From assembly GCA_052387115.1 (NCBI GenBank), contig JBQTJM010000431.1, forward strand, positions 1 through 6,642: 6,642 nt of DNA. The letters run 5' to 3'. The notes under the pieces were generated by a model, which was not told where the DNA came from, did not search any database, and was given only the letters and a program-made list of their open reading frames with translations. The stretch is from JACCXJ01 sp052387115 (GTDB lineage Bacteria; Pseudomonadota; Gammaproteobacteria; JACCXJ01). Both the position numbers and the translations under genes were made by a program. Positions 1 to 5,041 of this stretch are shown here, in pieces (the first letter of the stretch is position 1; every line of letters starts with the position of its first letter).

Positions 1-1
1 C

Positions 2-1192
2 TGGCTGGAGCGCGCCGGGCCGCGCAAGGCGGGGGTGGTCGCGGCCTGCTGCTGGGGCGGGGGTTTATTGATCTCGGCGCTCGGGGTCTACCTCCACGAG
101 ATCCGCCTCTTGTGGCTGGGCTCGGGCATCATCGGCGGTTGCGGGCTCGGGCTCGGCTACATCTCGCCCGTGTCCACGCTCATCAAATGGTTCCCGGACC
201 GCCGCGGGATGGCGACCGGCATGGCGATCGCGGGCTTCGGCGGCGGCGCCATGATCGGGGCACCGCTCGCCGAGCTCTTGATGCAGCACTACGCGACCCC
301 GACATCGGTGGGTGTGTGGGAGACCTTCGTGACCCTCGGCGTCGTTTATTTCATCGCCATGCTGTGCGGGGCCTTCGCCTATCGCGTGCCGCCCACGGGC
401 TGGAAACCACCGGGATGGGAGCCGTCCGCGAAACGCACGGGCATGATCACGAACCGGCACGTGCATCTCTACCGCGCCCCCAACACCCCGCAGTTCTGGA
501 TGCTTTGGGGGGTCTTGTGCATGAACGTCAGCGCCGGGATCGGGGTCATCGGTATGGCCTCGCCGATGTTGCAGGAGGTCTTCGGCGGCGGCCTCGTGGG
601 GCTCGAGCTGTCACTCGCCGAGCTGTCCCCGGAGGAGAAGAAGGACGTGGCGTTGATCGCGGCGGGTTTCACCGGCCTCTTGAGCCTCTTCAACATCCTC
701 GGCCGCATCTTCTGGTCCTCGATGTCGGACTTCATCGGGCGCAAGACCACCTACTTCCTGTTCTTCGCGCTCGGGATGGGCCTCTACGCCTCGGCCCCTT
801 ACGCCGGCCAGATCGGCCACGTGGCGCTGTTCGTGGCGCTCTTTTGCTTCATCCTCACCATGTACGGAGGCGGTTTCGCCACCATCCCCGCCTATCTGGC
901 CGACATCTTCGGCACCCAGTTCGTGGGCGCGATCCACGGGCGGTTGCTGACGGCCTGGTCCACCGCGGGGGTCCTCGGCCCGGTCCTCGTCAACTACATC
1001 CGCGAGCTCCAGATCGAACGCGGCGTGCCCGTCCATGAGGCCTATAACGTGACCCTCTACGTGCTCGCCTCGCTGTTGCTCGTGGGCCTCGTCTGCAACC
1101 TGCTCATGCGGCCCGTGGCGCAGCGCTATTACATGAGCGATCTCGAGCTGGAGAACGAGCGCCGGCTCGCACACGAGGCCGCCAAGACCTGA
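2..1192 (+). CDS. OFA-type MFS transporter, 5' end outside window
   Basis: An inner-membrane major facilitator superfamily carrier of the oxalate/formate antiporter-like (OFA) group. The reading frame is already open at base 2, encoding WLERAGPRKAG, which matches the cytoplasmic loop between helices 2 and 3 (the GPRK motif). Roughly the first 70-90 residues are therefore missing. The GTG at 35 lies inside this loop and is not a credible start. Seen next is the stretch GLGYISPVSTLIKWFPDRRG, the most recognisable OFA signature, followed by MATGMAIAGFGGGAMIGAP. A long central loop with a charged segment (LSPEEKKD) precedes the second half, whose loop motif is SDFIGRKTTY. About ten hydrophobic helices are visible and the C-terminus is complete. 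OFA members carry small organic anions such as oxalate, formate or other carboxylates; the substrate here cannot be read from sequence. The short gene 38 bp downstream is probably its partner subunit. Confidence 0.93.
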   Translation, partial: WLERAGPRKAGVVAACCWGGGLLISALGVYLHEIRLLWLGSGIIGGCGLGLGYISPVSTLIKWFPDRRGMATGMAIAGFGGGAMIGAPLAELLMQHYATPTSVGVWETFVTLGVVYFIAMLCGAFAYRVPPTGWKPPGWEPSAKRTGMITNRHVHLYRAPNTPQFWMLWGVLCMNVSAGIGVIGMASPMLQEVFGGGLVGLELSLAELSPEEKKDVALIAAGFTGLLSLFNILGRIFWSSMSDFIGRKTTYFLFFALGMGLYASAPYAGQIGHVALFVALFCFILTMYGGGFATIPAYLADIFGTQFVGAIHGRLLTAWSTAGVLGPVLVNYIRELQIERGVPVHEAYNVTLYVLASLLLVGLVCNLLMRPVAQRYYMSDLELENERRLAHEAAKT

Positions 1193-1218
1193 ATTAGACG
1201 GCGACCATGTCACGGGGC

Positions 1219-1224
1219 AGGAAG
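1219..1224 (+). promoter_or_regulatory. Ribosome binding site of the small MFS subunit
   Basis: AGGAAG lies 6 nt before the ATG at 1231. It decides that start over the ATG at 1207, which lacks a comparable purine run. Confidence 0.6.
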
Positions 1225-1230
1225 ATAACC

Positions 1231-1350
1231 ATGGAACGCCCGAGCCGCGCGAGCTGGTTCCTGGTCACGATCGCCTGGACGCTCGTCGGTATCCCGCTGG
1301 GCTGGGGGATCTATATCACCTTGGACAAGGCGCTGGTGCTGTTTCGATAA
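1231..1350 (+). CDS. MFS transporter small subunit-like protein (39 aa)
   Basis: A 39-residue protein with one hydrophobic segment, roughly residues 9-30 (WFLVTIAWTLVGIPLGWGIY), preceded by a basic N-terminus (MERPSRAS) and ending KALVLFR. Very short proteins of this pattern, with a helix containing VGIPLxWG and a tail like KALxLF, are annotated as small subunits beside OFA-type MFS transporters; this is family recall, not a search. Its place 38 bp after such a transporter, on the same strand, fits an operon and a membrane-bound partner. The ATG at 1231 is chosen because AGGAAG (1219-1224) lies 6 nt upstream. The in-frame ATG at 1207 would add eight polar residues and has no good ribosome site. 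The stop codon is one base from the start of an inverted-repeat element, so the gene escaped disruption narrowly. Its biochemical role is not established. Confidence 0.75.
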   Translation: MERPSRASWFLVTIAWTLVGIPLGWGIYITLDKALVLFR

Positions 1351-1351
1351 C

Positions 1352-1455
1352 GGGATAAAGGGGGTCGGAGTGAATTTGTGACCTGGATGCAACACGAAGA
1401 TAACCAACCTGCCTAAAATTCATTCACTCCGACCCACACTCCGACCCCTTTATCC
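1352..1455. repeat. Imperfect inverted repeat, REP/MITE-like element
   Basis: The left arm, 1353-1375, pairs with the right arm in two blocks. GGATAAAGG (1353-1361) pairs perfectly with CCTTTATCC (1447-1455). GGGTCGGAGTGAAT (1362-1375) pairs perfectly with ATTCACTCCGACCC (1422-1435). The right arm carries an extra 11 nt between the blocks because of a 12-bp tandem duplication, CACTCCGACCCA / CACTCCGACCCC (1425-1436 and 1437-1448). The loop of about 46 nt (1376-1421) is less GC-rich and encodes nothing recognisable. Arms of the type AAAGGGGTCGGAGTGAATT resemble, from memory, sequences around REP-associated tyrosine transposases in gammaproteobacteria, but no transposase is present. If transcribed it would form a long hairpin and could end the transporter transcript. 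It also sits where the glpQ-like remnant loses its homology. Confidence 0.7.
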
Positions 1456-1488
1456 GGCAACTGCCTTGATCAAGGCTAGTGTGGTGCT

Positions 1489-1650
1489 GCAGGCCAAGCA
1501 CACGCCGTCGGCGGTGCTGACGAGGTCGGGCTCGATGAAATCGGCGCCCTGCTCTATGGCGATCTAGGCCGCGAGCGTGTGCTCGGGGAGATAACCGCTC
1601 GCCCCGCGATGGGCGATGAGGATGGGTTTCGCCGGGCTATGTCTCGCCAT
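1489..1650 (-). pseudogene. Glycerophosphodiester phosphodiesterase remnant
   Basis: Read leftwards from an ATG at 1650, the first 28 codons give MARHSPAK, then PILIAHRGASG and YLPEHTLAA. This is the classic start of a GlpQ/UgpQ-type glycerophosphodiester phosphodiesterase, with the active-site HRG and the conserved PEHT glutamate. The next codon is TAG (1566-1564). The same frame then continues with clear family sequence, IAIEQGADFIEPDLVSTADG, up to about base 1489. After that similarity ends, and the frame closes at a TAA (1452-1450) inside the neighbouring inverted repeat. In intact enzymes the stop position is normally a tyrosine followed by one more residue before the AIEQ motif, so a 3-nt deletion turning TAC-CGG into TAG would explain it; that is inference. 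Over 200 C-terminal residues are absent. GGCAGGAAC just before the ATG is a good ribosome site, so a 28-residue peptide could still be made. Confidence 0.82.
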
Positions 1651-3414
1651 GTTCCTGCCCCCACCCCGCAGCAGCAGGCGGAACGCTATCGCCAGATCTT
1701 CGAGCACTCCAACGACGCCATCTTCATCATCGACCCCATGGCGGATCGGATCCTGGAAGCCAACCCGCGCGCCTCTGCGATGCTCGGCTATACCCATGAG
1801 GAGCTCGTGTCCCTCCCTATCAGCGCGGTGCATCCCAACGAGATGTCGCGCCTGCTCGCCTTTACCGACACGGTGCTGCGCGAAGGGCACGGGTGGACCG
1901 ATGAGCTGACCTGCCTGACCAAGGCCGGAGAATTCCTGCCGGCCGAGATCTCGGCCTCGCTGGTCAGGATGGCCGGCCGAACGTTCGTCATCGCGATGGT
2001 GCGCGACATCGCCGAGCGCAAACGCATGGAGGCGGCATTGCGGGACAGCGAAGAGCGGCTCTCCCGGGTGCTGGACTCGGCCATGGACGCCATCATCGCG
2101 GTCGACGAGAAACTCCACATCAGCTTGTTCAACGCAGCCGCGGAAAGCACGTTTCGTTGTCCGGCCCCGACGGCCCTCGGAATCCCGTTGCGGCCCCTGA
2201 TCTCGGACCGCTTCAGGGACCTGATCGATCTCTCGGTGAAGGAGTTCGCACAGAGCGGATGGGAAAAGCACTATATGTGGGCCGAGGCCCTCACCGCTTT
2301 CCGCGCCGACGGCGAGCCGTTCGCCGTGGATATCACCCTCTCGCCCTTCGAGCACGCGGGACGGCGCTACCTGACGTTGATCCTCCGCGACGTCACCGTG
2401 CGCCAAAAGGCGCAGAATCGGCTCCGAGATCTGCGCAGCCAGAACACGCGCCTTCAGGCCTTGGTCCGCTCCGAAGCGGGCGCGCCGGACATCATCGGCG
2501 TCTCGGCCCCGATGCGGCGCCTCTTTCGCGACATCGAGCAGGTCGCGACCACCGACGCCACGGTCCTGATCCTCGGGGAGACCGGGACCGGGAAGGAGCT
2601 CATCGCCCGAGCGCTGCACCAGCAGAGTCGGCGCAAGGACAAACCCTTGGTCACGCTCAACTGCGCCGCCTTATCCGCCGGCCTCATCGAGAGCGAGCTG
2701 TTCGGCCACGAGAAAGGGGCCTTCACCGGGGCGCTCGCGCGCAAGCTCGGCCGGTTCGAATTGGCCGATCAGGGCACCCTGTTCCTGGATGAGATCGGTG
2801 AGCTGCCCCTGGACCTGCAGGCCAAGCTCCTGCGGGTGCTGCAAGAAGGGGAGTTCGAGCGGGTGGGCGGCGTCGCCACGCGCAAGATCGAGGTACGGAT
2901 CATCGCGGCCACCAACCGCAACCTCGCGCAAACGGTCAAGGACGGCAAATTCCGGGAGGATCTCTTCTATCGGCTCAATGTGTTTCCCGTCCACGTCCCG
3001 CCCCTGCGCGAACGCCGGGAAGACATCGACCCGCTCGTCAAGTACTTCGTCGCGAAGCTCGGCCGCCGGATCGGGCGTCCGATCGACGCCATCAGCCCGC
3101 AGGTCCTCGATGCCCTCATGGCCTATGACTGGCCGGGTAACGTGCGCGAGCTGGAGCACGTCATCGAGCGCGGGGTGATCCTGTGTCACGATGGCCGGCT
3201 CGATCTGGGCGCCTGGCTGCCGCGAACCGCCAGGGCTGTTCGTGGACGCACCCTGCAAACGCTGGAGGCCCGTGAGCGAGACTATATCGTGGAAGTGCTC
3301 GAGCACAGCGGCTGGCGGGTCAGCGGGGCGCAGGGCGCCGCCAAGCTCCTGGGCCTCAAACCGACCACACTAGAGGCGCGCATGCACAAGCTCGGTATTC
3401 GACGGCCGCGGTGA
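1639..3414 (+). CDS. Sigma-54-dependent regulator, PAS-PAS-AAA+-Fis HTH
   Basis: A 591-residue enhancer-binding protein that would remodel RNA polymerase carrying sigma-54. Residues count from the ATG at 1639. PAS 1 is about 14-128 (FEHSNDAIFIIDP, then NPRASAMLGY) and PAS 2 about 137-256 (LDSAMDAIIAVDE). A short linker helix follows, then the AAA+ domain at about 283-510. Seen in the AAA+ domain are Walker A GETGTGKE (313-320), the sigma-54 contact loop GAFTGA (360-365), Walker B LFLDE (381-385), AATNRNL, REDLFYRLNVFP, and WPGNVREL (498-505). The C-terminal Fis-type helix-turn-helix ends GAAKLLGLKPTTLEARMHKLGI. All catalytic motifs are intact. There is no receiver domain, so input probably comes through the PAS domains; the ligand or cofactor is unknown. 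In-frame starts at 1579 (GTG) and 1609 (ATG) would only add residues read opposite the glpQ remnant, so 1639 is preferred, although its ribosome site (GAGGA, about 15 nt upstream) is weak. A possible target, the STAS gene, follows. Confidence 0.95.
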   Translation: MSRHVPAPTPQQQAERYRQIFEHSNDAIFIIDPMADRILEANPRASAMLGYTHEELVSLPISAVHPNEMSRLLAFTDTVLREGHGWTDELTCLTKAGEFLPAEISASLVRMAGRTFVIAMVRDIAERKRMEAALRDSEERLSRVLDSAMDAIIAVDEKLHISLFNAAAESTFRCPAPTALGIPLRPLISDRFRDLIDLSVKEFAQSGWEKHYMWAEALTAFRADGEPFAVDITLSPFEHAGRRYLTLILRDVTVRQKAQNRLRDLRSQNTRLQALVRSEAGAPDIIGVSAPMRRLFRDIEQVATTDATVLILGETGTGKELIARALHQQSRRKDKPLVTLNCAALSAGLIESELFGHEKGAFTGALARKLGRFELADQGTLFLDEIGELPLDLQAKLLRVLQEGEFERVGGVATRKIEVRIIAATNRNLAQTVKDGKFREDLFYRLNVFPVHVPPLRERREDIDPLVKYFVAKLGRRIGRPIDAISPQVLDALMAYDWPGNVRELEHVIERGVILCHDGRLDLGAWLPRTARAVRGRTLQTLEARERDYIVEVLEHSGWRVSGAQGAAKLLGLKPTTLEARMHKLGIRRPR

Positions 3415-3428
3415 GCGGCTCCCCGTCC

Positions 3429-3444
3429 TGGCGTGGGGTTTGCC
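3429..3444 (+). promoter_or_regulatory. Putative sigma-54 (-24/-12) promoter
   Basis: TGGCGTGGGGTTTGCC has the TGGC and TTGC cores with GG (3430-3431) and GC (3442-3443) separated by exactly 10 nt, the strict spacing of sigma-54 promoters (consensus TGGCACG-N4-TTGCW). Mismatches to consensus are AC to GT after TGGC and the last base. Transcription would start near 3455, about 27 nt before the STAS gene. It lies directly after a sigma-54 activator gene. A chance match in GC-rich DNA remains possible. Confidence 0.45.
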
Positions 3445-3481
3445 TTATCGCCTGTAGTGATGACTGCCTCGGACGACTCCC

Positions 3482-3754
3482 ATGCTCCGGATCACCCATT
3501 GCGCCCATACCCGTCGTCGGATCGCCCTCTCGGTCGAAGGTCGGATCGCGGATCAATGGGTAGCCCTGCTCGGGCGCGAGATCGGCGCCGCGCTGGAGGC
3601 GGCGCGATCCGTTGAAATCGACCTCAAGCACGTGAGTTACATCGACAAGGCGGGGATCAGGATGTTGCACGGGGTCGCGAGCAAACGGCTGCGCCTGGCG
3701 CATGCCCCCCCATTCATCGAAGCGCTCTTGACCGCGACGCCGGCGCCGGACTGA
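3482..3754 (+). CDS. STAS-domain protein (anti-anti-sigma-like), 90 aa
   Basis: A small soluble protein with a single STAS-like fold. It opens MLRIT, has the beta segment RIALSVEGRIADQWV (about 13-27), an amphipathic helix (LLGREIGAALEAA), then the core motif VEIDLKHVSYIDKAGIRML (about 44-62), and ends with APPFIEALL. STAS proteins usually bind a partner kinase, anti-sigma factor or transporter. In the SpoIIAA type a serine in the D-S-S-G loop is phosphorylated; here the loop reads D55-K56-A57-G58, so that switch is absent. At 90 residues it is slightly shorter than usual, with a compact stretch after the core. It follows the sigma-54 regulator by 67 bp on the same strand, with a candidate sigma-54 promoter in the gap. 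No strong ribosome site precedes the ATG. The partner is unknown. Confidence 0.75.
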   Translation: MLRITHCAHTRRRIALSVEGRIADQWVALLGREIGAALEAARSVEIDLKHVSYIDKAGIRMLHGVASKRLRLAHAPPFIEALLTATPAPD

Positions 3755-3790
3755 TTCCCGCAGCAACTCGGATCCCCATTGTTTCCTCAT

Positions 3791-3851
3791 GCTACGCAGG
3801 TATCGGTGCCCCCGTAGCACCGGCGGAAGGCGAGCGCGGGGCGGTGCTCGC
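3791..3851. terminator. Hairpin cluster between convergent genes
   Basis: The 100 bp between the STAS gene (+) and the Uma2-like gene (-) contain CGGTGC (3804-3809) pairing with GCACCG (3817-3822), and GCGAGC (3830-3835) pairing with GCTCGC (3846-3851). A third pairing, GCTACG (3791-3796) with CGTAGC (3813-3818), competes with the first. No T-run follows on either strand, so intrinsic termination is only a possibility. Confidence 0.3.
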
Positions 3852-3854
3852 GGA

Positions 3855-4430
3855 TTAGCCGCCGGCCTCTAGCCACACGGCGTTCAGCTCCAGGTGGAGA
3901 TCGGGAAACGGTGCCGCACGGACGACCTCCCGATCCTTGAATAGCCCGATGACTGTCCAATGGCCCTCATGCAAGGCGAAGGTTTCCAGGGTCCGGCAGA
4001 GCGGGTCCAAAAGCCACAGATAGACCACGCCGTAGCGGGCGTAAACGGGCAGCTTGACCACGCGATCCTTCTTAGCCGTGGCCGGTGACAAGACCTCGCA
4101 AACCCAGTCCGGGACCACCTCGAAACGGTGATCCCGCGGGGGTTGCGGCAGGCGCTCCCGACGCCAGCCGGCGATGTCGGGCACGAGCACCTCGGTGTCG
4201 CGGACGAAGTGCAGTTCCGGTTCATCCAAGATCCACCAACCGCCCGGTCCCCCTCGCCCGCGTTGGTAAGGCGTGCCGATATCCATGAGCAGCGTCGAAC
4301 ACGCCACGGCATGGGGTCCCGCCGGCCGCGGTTGGGTATAGAGCTGGCCGGCGATGATCTCCCCGACCCGATTATCCGGCAGGGCCATCAACCGATCATA
4401 GGGCTCCTGTTTGGCGGCTGGCGATGACAT
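3855..4430 (-). CDS. Uma2/DUF820 family PD-(D/E)XK nuclease-like protein
   Basis: A 191-residue protein of the Uma2 (DUF820) family, whose members have a restriction-endonuclease-like fold but mostly unknown biological roles. Family features are seen in order: YDRLMALPDNRVGEIIAGQLY near the N-terminus with the conserved glutamate E24, PAGPHAVACSTLL (helix after the first strands), VLVPDIAGW with D85, DWVCEVLSP with E112, and KLPVYARYGVVYLWLLDP with K126. The D85 and E112 positions and the following lysine are the likely metal-site residues, so the active site looks intact. Length is typical. The gene starts 9 bp after the stop of the DUF4242 gene on the same strand, so the two are probably one transcript, and it is followed by a convergent STAS gene. 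No restriction or toxin-antitoxin partner is visible. Its ribosome site is weak (GAGTGAG upstream), which would suit translational coupling. Confidence 0.88.
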   Translation of the reverse strand: MSSPAAKQEPYDRLMALPDNRVGEIIAGQLYTQPRPAGPHAVACSTLLMDIGTPYQRGRGGPGGWWILDEPELHFVRDTEVLVPDIAGWRRERLPQPPRDHRFEVVPDWVCEVLSPATAKKDRVVKLPVYARYGVVYLWLLDPLCRTLETFALHEGHWTVIGLFKDREVVRAAPFPDLHLELNAVWLEAGG

Positions 4431-4439
4431 GACCCGTAC

Positions 4440-4712
4440 TCACTCGCCGGTGGTCGGGTCTATCGTCTGGGTGATGCGCGACACGCGGTGGGTGGGGAAT
4501 CCGGCCAGCTGGGAGCGCTCTCGAAGCACGTCCTCATCGGGGGCAAGGTACACGCAATAGGTCTTGTCCTCGGTCACGAAGCTGTAAAGCCACTGGACAT
4601 GCGCGGCCGCGTCCGACACGACCTCGCGCGCCTTCTTCGAGATCACCTCCATCTCGGGGGCCGGCAACCTCCCGATGCCGGCGATCTCGCGTTCGATGAC
4701 GAATTTCGGCAT
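4440..4712 (-). CDS. DUF4242 (SCO4226-like) small protein, 90 aa
   Basis: A 90-residue protein that matches the DUF4242 pattern throughout: MPKFVIEREIAGIGRL at the start, then a helix (ISKKAREVV), HVQWLYSFVTEDKTYCVYLA in the middle and APDEDVLRERSQLAGFPTHR followed by a strand ending DPTTGE. The best-known relative is Streptomyces SCO4226, reported as a nickel-binding protein with a ferredoxin-like fold; whether this one binds nickel is not shown by the sequence. It has no signal peptide and should be cytoplasmic. The start is well supported by a GGAGAG-type ribosome site (complement of 4721-4728) about 8 nt before the ATG. It is the first gene of a probable two-gene transcript with the Uma2-like gene. 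The intergenic region upstream, shared with a divergent lactonase gene, contains two tandem palindromes. Confidence 0.88.
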   Translation of the reverse strand: MPKFVIEREIAGIGRLPAPEMEVISKKAREVVSDAAAHVQWLYSFVTEDKTYCVYLAPDEDVLRERSQLAGFPTHRVSRITQTIDPTTGE

Positions 4713-4720
4713 AGCCGTCT

Positions 4721-4728
4721 CTCCTCTC
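4721..4728 (-). promoter_or_regulatory. Ribosome binding site of the DUF4242 gene
   Basis: On the - strand this reads GAGAGGAG, about 8 nt upstream of the ATG at 4712. It supports that start. Confidence 0.6.
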
Positions 4729-4749
4729 GGTGTCAGATTGGATGTGCAC

Positions 4750-4755
4750 AGTATA
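4750..4755 (-). promoter_or_regulatory. Possible -10 element for the DUF4242 operon
   Basis: On the - strand the hexamer is TATACT, one mismatch from TATAAT, which would place the transcript start about 30 nt before the ATG. At 17-bp spacing the -35 position reads GAGTCC, a poor match, so an activator would be needed if this is used. The tandem palindromes lie about 65-100 bp upstream of the start point, a plausible activator distance. Confidence 0.35.
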
Positions 4756-4810
4756 GCCCTGGGCGACCGATGGACTCATGTCAGTGCCGCCCTTGCGACT
4801 GTGGTCCTGA

Positions 4811-4845
4811 TTCCCAACACCTTGGGAAATCCCAATATATTGGGA
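4811..4845. promoter_or_regulatory. Two tandem palindromic operator-like sites
   Basis: Site 1 (4811-4828) is TTCCCAA-CACC-TTGGGAA. Site 2 (4830-4845) is TCCCAA-TATA-TTGGGA and is a perfect 16-bp palindrome. Both share TCCCAA-N4-TTGGGA, and their centres are 18 bp apart, nearly two helical turns. This arrangement is typical of two dimers of one regulator binding side by side. They sit in the 329-bp gap between the divergent DUF4242 and lactonase genes. I do not recognise the regulator. A repeated genomic element is the main alternative. Confidence 0.6.
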
Positions 4846-4885
4846 CAACACCCGCCGTCCTTGCGTCCGCATGAGATGCGATCAA

Positions 4886-4915
4886 TTGCCTTGGAAACAA
4901 CCAGTTGTCTATCAG
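4886..4915 (+). promoter_or_regulatory. Weak candidate promoter for the lactonase gene
   Basis: TTGCCT (4886-4891) and TATCAG (4910-4915) are separated by 18 bp and are partial matches to the -35 and -10 consensus. The spacer contains an inverted repeat, ACAAC-CA-GTTGT (4897-4908), and CGCAT-GAG-ATGCG (4868-4880) lies just upstream. The leader to the ATG at 5042 would be about 120 nt. Support is limited. Confidence 0.25.
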
Positions 4916-5030
4916 TCGGGCAGCCGGAGGCGCGCGGCACACCGTTTGAGATGGGATGCTACGCCGGTCTCGAACTCGCCTTTCGAAGGCAGCGCAGCGG
5001 CCGGCCCAAGCACATCCATCCAAGCACACG

Positions 5031-5036
5031 AGGAGA
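5031..5036 (+). promoter_or_regulatory. Ribosome binding site of the lactonase gene
   Basis: AGGAGA lies 5 nt before the ATG at 5042. With the signal peptide that follows, it fixes the start there and not at the upstream in-frame ATG at 4871. Confidence 0.75.
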
Positions 5037-5041
5037 GCATC

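Noticed and set aside
112..1213. Long alternative frames on both strands over the MFS gene
   Set aside because: Their products are rich in Arg, His and Pro and have no membrane helices, while the frame open from base 2 gives a clear OFA transporter.
1210..1407. A 65-codon - strand frame over the small subunit and the inverted repeat
   Set aside because: It crosses the repeat arm and has no recognisable content. The opposite strand encodes the helix-containing small subunit.
1564..2619. A 351-codon open frame on the - strand opposite the regulator
   Set aside because: Only its last 28 codons are meaningful (the glpQ-type N-terminus). The remainder is a GC-driven shadow of the PAS and AAA+ coding sequence.
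3791..3822. Riboswitch-like alternative hairpins downstream of the STAS gene
   Set aside because: The competing stems are only 6 bp, lie after a gene and not before one, and match no riboswitch class I know.
4811..4845. CRISPR-like repeats
   Set aside because: There are only two short palindromic units with no spacer-sized interval, so the arrangement fits operators and not a CRISPR array.
4534..4872. A 112-codon - strand frame overlapping the DUF4242 gene and covering the tandem palindromes
   Set aside because: It is out of frame with DUF4242, its product resembles no family I know, and a clean DUF4242 start with a ribosome site is present.
4871..5041. Upstream extension of the lactonase gene to the ATG at 4871
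   Set aside because: It would bury the signal peptide behind 57 unrelated residues, and the ATG at 5042 has a strong ribosome site.
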